Assembly: GCA_032907525.1 (NCBI GenBank)
Contig: JAJJPM010000003.1
Span: forward strand, 1-30,964
Reading direction: 5' to 3'
DNA length: 30,964 nucleotides
Source of the DNA: JAHJQQ01 sp032907525
Lineage (GTDB): Bacteria; Pseudomonadota; Gammaproteobacteria; Thiohalobacterales; Thiohalobacteraceae
The notes below the pieces were generated by a model. The model saw nothing but the letters and a program-made list of their open reading frames with translations, was not told where the DNA came from and made no database searches. Below are positions 20,289-28,905 of this stretch, one piece after another. Numbering within the stretch: the stretch's first letter is position 1; every line of letters begins with the position of its first letter. A program made the position numbers and the translations under genes.

Positions 20289-21320
20289 ATGATCAGAGTC
20301 GGTGTGGTTGGCGGCACGGGTTATACGGGCGTCGAGTTGCTGCGCCTGTTGGCCGGGCATGGGCAGGTCGAGCTGCGGGTCATCACCTCGCGTTCCGAGG
20401 CGGGCATGGCGGTGAGCGACATGTTCCCCAATCTGCGCGGATACCTGGATCTGAAGTTCTCGGCGCCCGATGCGGCCGTGCTGCAGGGCTGCGATATGGT
20501 GTTTTTCGCCACGCCCAATGGCACCGCCATGCAGATGGTCCCGGAACTGCTTGCGGCCGGCGTGCGGGTGGTCGATCTCGCCGCCGATTTCCGGTTGCGC
20601 GATCCCGCGGTGTGGGAGCAGTGGTACGGCATGCCCCATGCCTGCCCGGACGTGCTTGCCGAGGCGGTCTATGGATTGCCGGAGGTGAATCGCGAGCGTA
20701 TCCGTTCGGCGCGCATCGTTGCCAACCCGGGCTGCTATCCGACGGCTGTCCAGCTGGGTTTCCTGCCGCTGATCGAACAGGGGCTGGTCGACCGCGGGAC
20801 CCTCATCGCCGACGTCAAATCCGGCGTCAGCGGGGCCGGTCGCAAGGCCAGCGTCGGCACCCTGCTGGCCGAAGCGGCCGACAGCTTCAAGGCTTACGCC
20901 GTGCCCGGCCACCGGCACCTGCCGGAGATCCGTCAGGGGCTGGCGGCGGCTGCGGGCGAGGCGGTGGGCCTGACCTTCGTTCCTCATCTCACCCCCATGA
21001 TCCGGGGCATTCACGCGACGCTCTATGCGCGCCTGACCCGCGATGCCGGCGACCTCCAGGGACTCTTCGAGCGGCGCTATGCGGCCGAACCCTTCGTCGA
21101 CGTCATGCCGGCCGGCAGCCACCCCGAGACCCGCAGCGTGCGCGGTGCCAATCACTGCCGGCTCGCGGTGCACCGGCCGCAGGCTGGCGACACCGTCGTG
21201 ATCCTGTCGGTTATTGATAACCTCGTCAAAGGTGCCGCCGGCCAGGCCGTGCAGAATATGAACCTCATGTTCGGGCTGCCGGAGCGGACGGGGCTGGAAG
21301 GGGTCGCGTTGCTGCCCTGA
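20289..21320 (+). CDS. argC: N-acetyl-gamma-glutamyl-phosphate reductase ArgC
   Basis: 343 residues, third enzyme of arginine synthesis: NADPH-dependent reduction of N-acetylglutamyl phosphate to the semialdehyde. The N-terminal Rossmann motif is VGVVGGTGYTG; the catalytic cysteine is Cys149 in ANPGCYPT; the conserved histidine is in VPGHRHLPEI. Length is typical for the short, type 1 form. ATG at 20289 is weakly supported by GGGAAG. It is 34 bases before the DUF6776-like gene and could lead a transcript through bactofilin. Arginine and ornithine feed each other, and olsB uses ornithine, but the two loci are 14 kb apart. Confidence 0.96.
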   Translation: MIRVGVVGGTGYTGVELLRLLAGHGQVELRVITSRSEAGMAVSDMFPNLRGYLDLKFSAPDAAVLQGCDMVFFATPNGTAMQMVPELLAAGVRVVDLAADFRLRDPAVWEQWYGMPHACPDVLAEAVYGLPEVNRERIRSARIVANPGCYPTAVQLGFLPLIEQGLVDRGTLIADVKSGVSGAGRKASVGTLLAEAADSFKAYAVPGHRHLPEIRQGLAAAAGEAVGLTFVPHLTPMIRGIHATLYARLTRDAGDLQGLFERRYAAEPFVDVMPAGSHPETRSVRGANHCRLAVHRPQAGDTVVILSVIDNLVKGAAGQAVQNMNLMFGLPERTGLEGVALLP

Positions 21321-21354
21321 GGGGCGTGGCCCGAATTTTGCCTGCGGCTAGGAC

Positions 21355-22095
21355 GTGGATGCGAACCGGAAGGAAATCCTGATCTATCGGGCATGGAAGC
21401 TGCGGCTGGCGCTGGGGCTGGCGGCGGTCGTCGCCGTGGTCGGCGGCTGGGAGCTGTATCAGTTCGGCCGGTCGCGGGCGGGCGGTGATCTCGAATCCCT
21501 CTACGCAGAGCGTGAGCGCCTGCAGGCCCAGCTCGGCGAGCTGGACGCGCGCAACTCGGCCCTGGAGCGACAGATCGCGGTCCTGGAACGCGCCCGGCAG
21601 ATCGACCAGCAGGCTTATGCGGTGTTCAAGCAGGAGCGCTCCGGACTTCAGGACGAGTTGCTGGGACTGCGCGAGGAACTGGCGTTCTACCGTGGCGTGA
21701 TGTCGCCGGGTGCGGACAAGGTCGGCCTTCACGCCCAGGATTTCGATCTCGAGCCGGCCGCGGGAGCGGCGCGTTACCGCTACCGTTTCGTATTGACGCA
21801 GCCGGGACGCCGCGATCAGACCGCCAAAGGTGTCGTGCGCCTGTTCGTGGAGGGTGTTCAGGAGGGCGTGGCGCGGCGCCTGGGGCTGGCGGAGGTGTCC
21901 GACGCGGGCACTGAAGATATCCCCTACCGCTTCCGCTACTTCCAGTCTATCGAGGGAAATCTGCAGCTGCCCGAGGGCTTTCTGCCCGAACGGCTGACCC
22001 TGCAGGCGGTGCCCGCCAACGCGCCGCGCCTTCCGTTGGAGTGGAGTTTCGATTGGCCGTCCGACCGGGGTGGTCCGGCCGAGGAGGAAGAGTGA
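21355..22095 (+). CDS. DUF6776-like single-span membrane protein with coiled coil
   Basis: 246 residues from a GTG at 21355 with AGGA just ahead. A membrane segment (about residues 17-36: LRLALGLAAVVAVVGGW) is followed by a long coiled coil (about 47-110, Glu/Arg/Leu/Gln-rich) and a periplasmic beta-rich domain that ends in the acidic tail PAEEEE. The layout matches the DUF6776 family that sits ahead of bactofilin and erpA in many gammaproteobacteria. The function is not known; coupling to bactofilin (TGATG overlap) suggests a role in envelope shape or in anchoring the bactofilin polymer. Confidence 0.8.
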   Translation: MDANRKEILIYRAWKLRLALGLAAVVAVVGGWELYQFGRSRAGGDLESLYAERERLQAQLGELDARNSALERQIAVLERARQIDQQAYAVFKQERSGLQDELLGLREELAFYRGVMSPGADKVGLHAQDFDLEPAAGAARYRYRFVLTQPGRRDQTAKGVVRLFVEGVQEGVARRLGLAEVSDAGTEDIPYRFRYFQSIEGNLQLPEGFLPERLTLQAVPANAPRLPLEWSFDWPSDRGGPAEEEE

Positions 22096-22532
22096 TGTGG
22101 GGACAGGGCAAGAAGGCAACGAGCACCAAGATCGGCACCTTGATCGGGCGGGATACCGAAATCACCGGCGATGTCCGGTTCAGCGGCGGCCTACACATCG
22201 ACGGTTCCGTCAAGGGTAACGTGATGGGAACCGGTGACGATGCGGTGCTGATGGTGAGCGAGCACGGCCGGATCGAGGGCGAGGTCCGTGTGCACAACGT
22301 GATCCTGAACGGGGCGGTGAGCGGCGACGTGCACGCGTCCGGCCGCATCGAGCTGGCGCCGCAGGCAAAGGTGAACGGCAACGTCTATTACAGCCTGATC
22401 GAGATGGCCATGGGGGCCGCGGTCAACGGCAGTCTCGTACATCAGGCCGCCGCCGCGGCGGTATCGGGCGTGGAATCCCGCAAGCCGGGTGCGGAAGGGA
22501 CGCCGGCCAACATCATCCAGGGCAATTCTTGA
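22095..22532 (+). CDS. Bactofilin family cytoskeletal protein
   Basis: 145 residues. The central stretch repeats G-I-D-G / V-x-G-x-V every 12-20 residues (SGGLHIDGSVKGNV, EGEVRVHNVILNGAVSGDV, GRIELAPQAKVNGNVYY), the pattern of a right-handed beta-helix bactofilin (DUF583). A flexible end, Ala-rich, precedes the C-terminus. Bactofilins polymerise without nucleotide and organise cell shape, stalks or cell-wall enzymes. ATG at 22095 shares bases with the stop before it. The erpA promoter lies across its end. Confidence 0.93.
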   Translation: MWGQGKKATSTKIGTLIGRDTEITGDVRFSGGLHIDGSVKGNVMGTGDDAVLMVSEHGRIEGEVRVHNVILNGAVSGDVHASGRIELAPQAKVNGNVYYSLIEMAMGAAVNGSLVHQAAAAAVSGVESRKPGAEGTPANIIQGNS

Positions 22533-22557
22533 CTGCAATTGTCAACAACCGGATAAT
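22529..22557 (+). promoter_or_regulatory. erpA promoter with TTGAC-N7-GTCAA dyad
   Basis: TTGACT (22529-22534), 17 bp, GATAAT (22552-22557), beginning at the bactofilin stop. The -35 lies in an inverted repeat, TTGACTGCAATTGTCAA (22529-22545), that could be a regulator site. Confidence 0.7.
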
Positions 22558-22606
22558 GTCCGCAACGTTCGTTCACCCGTATTTGGTATTTGCTGGAGAT
22601 GTGACC

Positions 22607-22969
22607 ATGACAGAGACTGCAACCCGTGTCGAAACGGAAGCTCCGCTGATCTTCACCGAGGCTGCGGCGCTCAAGGTCAAGGGCCTGATCGAAGAGGAAT
22701 CCAATCCGAACCTGAAGCTGCGCGTGTTCGTGTCGGGCGGTGGCTGCTCGGGGTTCCAGTACGGTTTTACCTTCGACGAGGCGATCAACGAAGGCGATAC
22801 CGCCGTCGAGCAGTGCGGCGTGACGCTGCTCATCGATCCCATGAGCTTCCAGTATCTGGTCGGCGCCGAGATCGACTACAAGGAAGATCTGGAAGGCGCG
22901 CAGTTCGTGATCCGCAATCCGAACGCGACCACCACCTGCGGCTGCGGCTCGTCGTTCTCCGCGAACTGA
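22607..22969 (+). CDS. erpA: Iron-sulfur cluster insertion protein ErpA
   Basis: 120 residues, A-type Fe-S carrier. The three ligand cysteines are Cys47 (GGGCSGFQYGF), Cys111 and Cys113 (TTCGCGSSF), as in all A-type carriers; the sequence MSFQYLVGAEIDYKEDLEGAQFVI is the usual ErpA middle. It delivers Fe-S clusters to target enzymes such as those of isoprenoid synthesis and respiration. ATG 22607 has GGAG nine bases ahead; the open frame reaches further back, over the promoter, but has no family likeness. A clean terminator follows. Confidence 0.95.
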   Translation: MTETATRVETEAPLIFTEAAALKVKGLIEEESNPNLKLRVFVSGGGCSGFQYGFTFDEAINEGDTAVEQCGVTLLIDPMSFQYLVGAEIDYKEDLEGAQFVIRNPNATTTCGCGSSFSAN

Positions 22970-22988
22970 TCCCACCCGCTTCACCCAT

Positions 22989-23022
22989 GCGAAAGGGACG
23001 CTCCGGCGTCCCTTTCGCTTTC
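22989..23022 (+). terminator. Rho-independent terminator after erpA
   Basis: GCGAAAGGGACGC (22989-23001) pairs perfectly with GCGTCCCTTTCGC (23006-23018) over the tetraloop TCCG; then TTTC. A 13-bp stem. Confidence 0.9.
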
Positions 23023-23129
23023 AGGGTCCCGCTGTCACGGGCATATCCTCATTTGCTATGCTTGGCGCCACCTCATGCGGTGGCGCCCTGAGGCGGTCCA
23101 GCGGCCCGAGCAAGCCAAGAGGAATGACA

Positions 23130-24290
23130 ATGAACGAATACCTGCCTGGCCTGGAAGGCGTTCCGGCGACCAAATCCAATATTTCCGACCTCGACGGCAA
23201 GCGGGGCATCCTCACCTACCGCGGCTACCGCATCAAGGATCTCGCCGAACACAGCAGCTTCGAAGAGACTTCGCTGCTGCTCCTGGACGGCAGGCTGCCC
23301 ACGCGCGCGGAGCTGGCCGAATTCGACCGGCAGATTCGCGCCAACCGGCCGGTGAAGTACAACATCCGGGAGATCATGAAGTATCTCCCGTCGACCGGGC
23401 ATCCGATGGAGATGTTGCAGGCCTCGGTCGCCTGCCTGGCGATGTTCTATCCGGGTGACGAGTGCCTGACCGACCGCGACATGTGCCGGGACCTGAACTA
23501 CGTCCACAACATGTCGGTGAAGATCCTGGCGCGCATGGCGACGCTGGTGACCACCTGGCAGCACATCCGCTCCGGCTACGATCCCATCCCGCCGCGCAAG
23601 GATCTGTCCTACGCGGCCAATTTCCTCTACATGTTCCACGGCGAGGAGCCCGATCCGCTGCTTGCCCGCATTCTGGATGCCTGCCTGATCCTGCATGCCG
23701 AACACACCATCAATGCCTCGACCTTCGCGGCGCTGGTCGCCGGCTCTACGCTGACGAGCCCGTATCTGGTCGTCGCCGCCGCCATCGGCACGCTCGCGGG
23801 ACCTCTGCATGGCGGCGCCAATCAGAAGGTCATCGAGATGCTGCAGGAGATCGGCTCGCCGGACAACGTCAAGCCCTGGCTGGACAAGAAGCTCGCCAAC
23901 AAGGAGAAGATCTGGGGCATGGGGCATCGCGAGTACAAGGTGAAGGATCCGCGCGCCACCATCCTGCAGAAACTCATGCTGGACCTGATGAAGCATCGCG
24001 GCGGCAGCATCAGCCCGATGTTCGAGACCGCTCTTGCGCTGGAGGAGGCCTGCGAGGAGCGCCTCGCCGCGAAAGGCGTCTGGGCCAATGTCGACTTCTA
24101 TTCGGGGCTGCTCTATTCCGAGATGGGCATACCTTCCGATCAGTTCACCTCGATCTTCGCCGTGGCGCGCTGTGCGGGCTGGCTGGCACACTGGCGCGAG
24201 CAGCTCAAGGACAACCGCATATTCCGTCCGACGCAGGTGTACACGGGTGAGCAGGAACGCGATTACGTTCCGATCGCGGAACGTGCCTGA
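23130..24290 (+). CDS. gltA: Citrate synthase (short, type II form)
   Basis: 386 residues. Catalytic residues are His192 (HAEHTINAS), His227 (GPLHGGANQ) and Asp322 (ANVDFYSG), all present. It condenses acetyl-CoA with oxaloacetate. Length and the C-terminal GEQERDYVPIAERA are of the short dimeric type, not the 427-residue NADH-inhibited E. coli type. A 2-methylcitrate synthase (PrpC) has the same fold; with no prp genes nearby, citrate synthase is the better call. The start ATG 23130 is seven bases after AAGAGG; an ATG two codons earlier is possible. It is the first gene after a clear terminator, so it has its own promoter; TATGCT (about 23065) might be its -10. Confidence 0.9.
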   Translation: MNEYLPGLEGVPATKSNISDLDGKRGILTYRGYRIKDLAEHSSFEETSLLLLDGRLPTRAELAEFDRQIRANRPVKYNIREIMKYLPSTGHPMEMLQASVACLAMFYPGDECLTDRDMCRDLNYVHNMSVKILARMATLVTTWQHIRSGYDPIPPRKDLSYAANFLYMFHGEEPDPLLARILDACLILHAEHTINASTFAALVAGSTLTSPYLVVAAAIGTLAGPLHGGANQKVIEMLQEIGSPDNVKPWLDKKLANKEKIWGMGHREYKVKDPRATILQKLMLDLMKHRGGSISPMFETALALEEACEERLAAKGVWANVDFYSGLLYSEMGIPSDQFTSIFAVARCAGWLAHWREQLKDNRIFRPTQVYTGEQERDYVPIAERA

Positions 24291-24408
24291 CCAGGGTGCC
24301 GGTCTTCGCCGTGAGCTCGCGTAGCGTCTCGCAGCGGCTGTCTGGGCAGGCGGTGCCGGCAATGCTCATTGCGGCGTCCGCATACGGGCGTGACGGAATC
24401 CGACCCGG

Positions 24409-25857
24409 ATGAAAACTTTCAGACCCGCCTTTTTCGTCACCGGATTGTTCCTGGTTGGTCTGGCCCTGGTGATGTGGATCCCCATAGGCTACATGCTGGC
24501 GGTCGGCGAATCCGAGACGCCGGACTTCCTGTTGTCCAGCGCAATCACCTTGATCTGTGGACTGACCCTCGCCTGGGCGAGTCGACGCCGCGGCGGCTTC
24601 GCCCTGGTGCCGCGACAGGTTTTCGTGCTGACCACCCTGACGTGGATCGGGGTCGTGCTGTTCGCGGCTTTGCCGATGGTGTTCATTCAGCACATCAGCT
24701 ACACGGATGCCTTTTTTGAAACCATGTCGGGCGTGACGACCACGGGGTCGACGGTCTTGACGGGGCTTGATCATGCGCCGCGCGGAATTCTGTTGTGGCG
24801 TTCGCTGCTCCAATGGGCAGGGGGGATCGGGTTTATCGTGATGGGCGTGCTCATACTGCCGTTTCTCCGTGTGGGCGGCATGCGCCTGTTCCACGCCGAG
24901 TCATCCGATCGCTCCGAGAAGATCCTGCCGCGCTTCGAATCGGTCGCGAAGGCGATCGCGCTGGCCTACCTCGTATTGTCCTTTGCCTGTGCCACAGCCT
25001 ATTGGGTGGCCGGTATGGAGGTGTTCGACGCCATCACCCACGCAATGACCACCCTGTCGACCGGCGGGTATTCCAACTACGACGCGTCCATGGGCCATTT
25101 CCAGAGCCGGGCGGTTCTTTGGGTCGCGGTCACGTTCATGCTGCTGGGGTCGCTGCCTTTCTCGCTGTATGTGCACGCCCTGCGCGGCCGATTGGCGCCG
25201 TTATGGCGTGACCGTCAGGTACGGGGATTTCTGGCGTTGGTCCTGTTCTTCAGCCTGCTGCTGACGCTGGTCAATGTGCTGGGCCGGGAGCGTGATATCG
25301 CCTCCGCCCTGGCGGCGAGCTTTTTCAACGTCGTTTCGGTGGTGACGACGACCGGCTATGCGTCGGAGGACTACAGTCTCTGGGGCGGACTGGGTGTGAT
25401 GGTGTTCTTCTACCTTACGTTCATAGGCGGTTGTTCCGGATCGACCGCCGGTGGCTTGAAGATCTTCCGTTTTCAGGTGGCGTACATTCTGTTGCGTCAC
25501 CAGCTTCGGCGCCTGGTCCATCCACATGCCATATTCACCGAGCGCTATAACGATCGCGAGATCGGTGAGGATATCCTGCGCTCGCTCATCAGTTTTTCTT
25601 TTTTCTTTGCCCTCACCATCGGGCTGCTCGCGCTGGCGCTGTCTGCGGTCGGGCTGGATTTCATGACGAGTCTGACCGGTGCAGCCACCGCCGTGACCAA
25701 TGTCGGCCCCGGGCTGGGGGCGACCATCGGTCCGGCCGGCAACTTCGCGTCACTCCCTGACGGCGCGAAATGGCTGCTGGGCATCGGCATGCTGCTCGGC
25801 CGCCTGGAAATCATGACTGTACTCGTGCTTCTGACGCCGGCCTTCTGGAGGGGATGA
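24409..25857 (+). CDS. trkH: Potassium uptake protein TrkH (membrane subunit)
   Basis: 482 residues, about ten to twelve membrane helices. Four pore loops can be read: VTTTGSTVL, TLSTGGYSNYD, VTTTGYASEDY and VTNVGPGLG, each with the Gly of the TrkH/KtrB selectivity filter. It carries potassium in together with the cytosolic TrkA gate, which is not in the window. ATG 24409 starts a hydrophobic first helix. The gene is alone on its strand and ends 26 bases before the convergent anmK. PtsP control of potassium uptake is known in other bacteria, but here the two are only in the same region. Confidence 0.95.
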   Translation: MKTFRPAFFVTGLFLVGLALVMWIPIGYMLAVGESETPDFLLSSAITLICGLTLAWASRRRGGFALVPRQVFVLTTLTWIGVVLFAALPMVFIQHISYTDAFFETMSGVTTTGSTVLTGLDHAPRGILLWRSLLQWAGGIGFIVMGVLILPFLRVGGMRLFHAESSDRSEKILPRFESVAKAIALAYLVLSFACATAYWVAGMEVFDAITHAMTTLSTGGYSNYDASMGHFQSRAVLWVAVTFMLLGSLPFSLYVHALRGRLAPLWRDRQVRGFLALVLFFSLLLTLVNVLGRERDIASALAASFFNVVSVVTTTGYASEDYSLWGGLGVMVFFYLTFIGGCSGSTAGGLKIFRFQVAYILLRHQLRRLVHPHAIFTERYNDREIGEDILRSLISFSFFFALTIGLLALALSAVGLDFMTSLTGAATAVTNVGPGLGATIGPAGNFASLPDGAKWLLGIGMLLGRLEIMTVLVLLTPAFWRG

Positions 25858-25883
25858 GAAGGCGATACCTCATCGGGCTGCTC

Positions 25884-27017
25884 TCAGGGAAGTCTCAGCG
25901 GTCCGGTGCTGCCCGGGTAGATGCCGCCGAGTATGGTCGCGACACGCGCCCCTGTGACGCTGGGTTGATTCGTGGCCCTGCCCGCCAGGGTTTCCCTTGC
26001 CATCCACGCGAATGCGGCTGCCTCGATCCAATCCGGGTGCAGGCCATGTGCTTCCGTCGATTCGACGATGATATGCGGCATGCGTTCGCGAAGATCGGCG
26101 AGCAGTTTCGTGTTGTGCGCCCCTCCGCCACAGACCAGCACACGCCGCGTTTGCGGCGCCCAACGGTGCAGGGCGGCTGCGACGGACTGCGCGGTGAGGG
26201 CGCTGAGCGTGGCCTGTATGTCCTCGGGCGATGCGGTAACGCCACCCAGATGCCGATCCAGCCACGCAAGGTGGAAGTGCTCGCGCCCCGTGCTTTTCGG
26301 GGGCGTCCGGGTGAAATAGGGATCCTGCAGCAAGGCATCCAGCAGGGCCGGGACCGGGCGGCCGCTGGCGGCCCAGGCGCCGTCGATGTCGCAGCTGGCA
26401 CCATGCTCCCGATGGATCCAGGCATCCAGCAGCACATTGCCGGGGCCGGTGTCGAATCCGCCTACCGGCTGCGCCGGGTCAGCCGGCAGAAGGGTGAGGT
26501 TGGCCATGCCGCCAATGTTCAGTGCCGCGCGATCTTCGTCCGGCGAACGGAAGCAGGCGGCGTGGAAGGCGGGTACGAGCGGCGCACCCTGCCCGCCGGC
26601 AGCCATGTCGCGCCTGCGGAAGTCCGCGACCGTCGTGATTCCGGTGCGTTCGGCCAGAATGTTGGGATCGCCGACCTGCAGTGTGAAAGGGTGCGGGCCG
26701 TCCGGTCGATGGCGAACGGTCTGGCCGTGGCTGCCTATCGCTCGAATGTCCCGGGGCTTCAGCCCTGCCTCCCCGATCAGGGTCAGGGCGGCTTGGGCGA
26801 GCGCCTCACCCAGCCAGTGGTCGGCTTCGCCCAGGCGCTCGATCTCATGCTCCGACCGTTCCTGGGCGAGATCCAACAGCAGTTCGTGCAACGCGGGTTC
26901 GAATTCGAACGTGCGCGCTGCCGTCACCTGCGGCACGCGCATGGAGCAGTCTATGATCGCGGCATCGATACCGTCGAGGCTGGTGCCTGATATCAGCCCT
27001 AGATAGAGGTCGTGCAT
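25884..27017 (-). CDS. anmK: Anhydro-N-acetylmuramic acid kinase AnmK
   Basis: 377 residues, compared with 369 in E. coli. Phosphate-binding motifs of the sugar-kinase fold are present: SGTSLDGID (residues 10-18), the central GGFDTGPGNVLLD with the DIDG turn after it, and VCGGGAHN near the end. It phosphorylates and opens 1,6-anhydro-MurNAc from peptidoglycan turnover to MurNAc-6-phosphate. The ATG is at 27015-27017. The M23 peptidase gene is upstream on the same strand after 162 bases in which I see no feature. This pairing with an M23 peptidase and divergent tyrS is common in gammaproteobacteria. Confidence 0.95.
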   Translation of the reverse strand: MHDLYLGLISGTSLDGIDAAIIDCSMRVPQVTAARTFEFEPALHELLLDLAQERSEHEIERLGEADHWLGEALAQAALTLIGEAGLKPRDIRAIGSHGQTVRHRPDGPHPFTLQVGDPNILAERTGITTVADFRRRDMAAGGQGAPLVPAFHAACFRSPDEDRAALNIGGMANLTLLPADPAQPVGGFDTGPGNVLLDAWIHREHGASCDIDGAWAASGRPVPALLDALLQDPYFTRTPPKSTGREHFHLAWLDRHLGGVTASPEDIQATLSALTAQSVAAALHRWAPQTRRVLVCGGGAHNTKLLADLRERMPHIIVESTEAHGLHPDWIEAAAFAWMARETLAGRATNQPSVTGARVATILGGIYPGSTGPLRLP

Positions 27018-27179
27018 GTGGTGACCGTCACGCTTTTGGAACTGGCTATACCATACGGGAGCGGTGGCGAGAAATCACCGGTAGCCGCGTAGAGCGAAGA
27101 ATCGTCGTCGACGGATGTGCCGCGGTCGGCCATGGTCGCGACCGGGCAGGGGATGATGTGGGGAGAGACCGCTCCTTGG

Positions 27180-28670
27180 TCAGTTGCTCTCGGACAGCGC
27201 TACCTGTGTGCTTTGTCCGCGGACGAGTTCGATCTGGGCCAGCATGGCTTCCGCGGTCTTCTGGAAGTCCGCGCGGAAGCGTTTTTCGATCGGCTCCGCA
27301 TCCGGGAACTTCACGGTCAGCGGATTGCGATGCACACCATTGACCAGGAATTCGTAGTGCAGGTGCGGCCCTGTCGCCAGGCCGGTCATGCCGAGGTAGC
27401 CGATGGTCTGGCCCTGGCGCACGCGCGTGCCCGTGTTGATGCCGCGGGCGAACCCCGAAAGGTGTGCGTACAGGGTGCTGTAAGTGCTGCCGTGCTGCAC
27501 GATGACCACATTGCCATAACCGCCCTTGACGCCGCGGAATACGACGCGGCCGCTGCCGGTCACCTTGATCGGAGTGCCTTTGGGTGCAGCATAGTCGACG
27601 CCCTTGTGTGCGCGGATACGGTTCAGCACCGGGTGCTTGCGCTTGAGGTTGAAGCCGGAGCTGATGCGCGAGAATTCGACGGGCGTGCGCAGGAAGGCCT
27701 TGCGCAGGCTGCGTCCTTCGGGTGTGTAGTAATCGGTTCTGCCGTCGGGGTCGGTGTAGCGGATGGCCCGGAAGACCTGCCCCTGGTTGACGAACTCGGC
27801 AGCCAGGATATTGCCATCGCCGATACGTTCGCCGTCCAGGTAGAGCTCGTCGTACAGGACGGTGAAGCGATCGCCCTCGCGAATGTCCAGTGCGAAGTCG
27901 ATGTCCCAGCCGAAGATCCCGGCGAGGTCCATGATCATGCTGTCCGACAGCTTGGCCTTCTGGCCGGCAAGGAAAAGCGAACTTTCGATGACCGCGGTCG
28001 CATTGGCCGTCTGCCGGTCGGGGATCCGATGAGTCGTCGTGGCGGTGAAGCCGTCGGCGCCGCGGACCACCTGCAGGCCGAGCGTCTGGCTTTCCTCGTA
28101 CCGCAGTTCCAGCAGTTTCCCGTCGTCGTCTGCGCGCAGATGCAGGATCTGGCCGGGGTGGATGCGCTTGAGCGTGTTGACAGCGGCGCCCAGGGTCATC
28201 AGTTCATGGAGATCGCGGGCATTCACGCCGGCGCGGGTAAAGATGCGGGCCAGGCTGTCGCCGGTCTGTACGGTGACCTGAGTCCAGGTGCTGCCGTCAT
28301 CGGGCTTGCCGGCGACTTCCGGGAGAGGCGGTTCGGATGACCCGGTCGCGGCCGCAGCCTCTCCAGGCTCATCCGCTCGATCGGGAAGGTCGGTGGCGGG
28401 AACCAAGGTCGCCACGGTTTCCTGGGTTACGGCGGCAGGCCGGTCGTCGGTGTCCACGCCGGGAGGGGCTGCGGGAATCTCGAGTGCCGCGATCGCCGAT
28501 ACCGGAGTCCTGGTGGCCTGCGCGTCGTCACCGGTATAGCTGAAGAGCGCTGCACCGGCGAAAACCGCGCTGGCCAGTACCAGCCAGTGGATCTGACGGA
28601 GTCGAGGGCCGGCCGTGCGCGGGAAAGGAACCGCCTGGCGGCCACGCTGGCTGAGGAATGGGTAGTTCAC
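27180..28670 (-). CDS. M23 peptidoglycan endopeptidase, membrane-anchored (MepM-like)
   Basis: 496 residues from a GTG at 28668-28670 with AAGGAA just upstream. An N-terminal membrane anchor (about residues 29-45) is followed by a Pro/Ala-rich linker, then a LysM-like/OapA domain (WTQVTVQTGDSLARIFTRAG, about 130-185), a middle domain and the M23 peptidase domain (about 335-460). Zinc ligands are in RAHKGVDYAAP (His and Asp) and GPHLHYEF (HxH). It cuts peptide cross-links of peptidoglycan in the periplasm, which allows wall growth. With anmK downstream it forms a peptidoglycan cutting-and-recycling pair. Confidence 0.93.
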   Translation of the reverse strand: MNYPFLSQRGRQAVPFPRTAGPRLRQIHWLVLASAVFAGAALFSYTGDDAQATRTPVSAIAALEIPAAPPGVDTDDRPAAVTQETVATLVPATDLPDRADEPGEAAAATGSSEPPLPEVAGKPDDGSTWTQVTVQTGDSLARIFTRAGVNARDLHELMTLGAAVNTLKRIHPGQILHLRADDDGKLLELRYEESQTLGLQVVRGADGFTATTTHRIPDRQTANATAVIESSLFLAGQKAKLSDSMIMDLAGIFGWDIDFALDIREGDRFTVLYDELYLDGERIGDGNILAAEFVNQGQVFRAIRYTDPDGRTDYYTPEGRSLRKAFLRTPVEFSRISSGFNLKRKHPVLNRIRAHKGVDYAAPKGTPIKVTGSGRVVFRGVKGGYGNVVIVQHGSTYSTLYAHLSGFARGINTGTRVRQGQTIGYLGMTGLATGPHLHYEFLVNGVHRNPLTVKFPDAEPIEKRFRADFQKTAEAMLAQIELVRGQSTQVALSESN

Positions 28671-28905
28671 GGAATTTCCTTATAAATCACCCGCCGACAA
28701 GGTAATGGGCCGGCCGGAAAAGGTCAACACCTGGGTAGGGATTCGGCCAATCCGGTCAGCGACTTGAGTGATAAGGCATCGTTATTGTCCGGCCGACCTG
28801 GTCCGTGCCTTCCGTGAGCCGTCGCGAGTCCGCCGTGATCGTGCGTGCGCGTATGTTAACCTGTCTGCCTTTTGCGTCAACGGGTCATCCGGGGAGTAGA
28901 ACGAC

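Noticed and set aside
23073..24362. Minus-strand frame of 429 residues opposite gltA
   Set aside because: Antisense composition; citrate synthase catalytic residues are complete on the plus strand.
28671..28905. Clear divergent promoters for the peptidase and tyrS
   Set aside because: Only weak -10-like words (TTATAA, TATGTT) without matching -35 at proper spacing.
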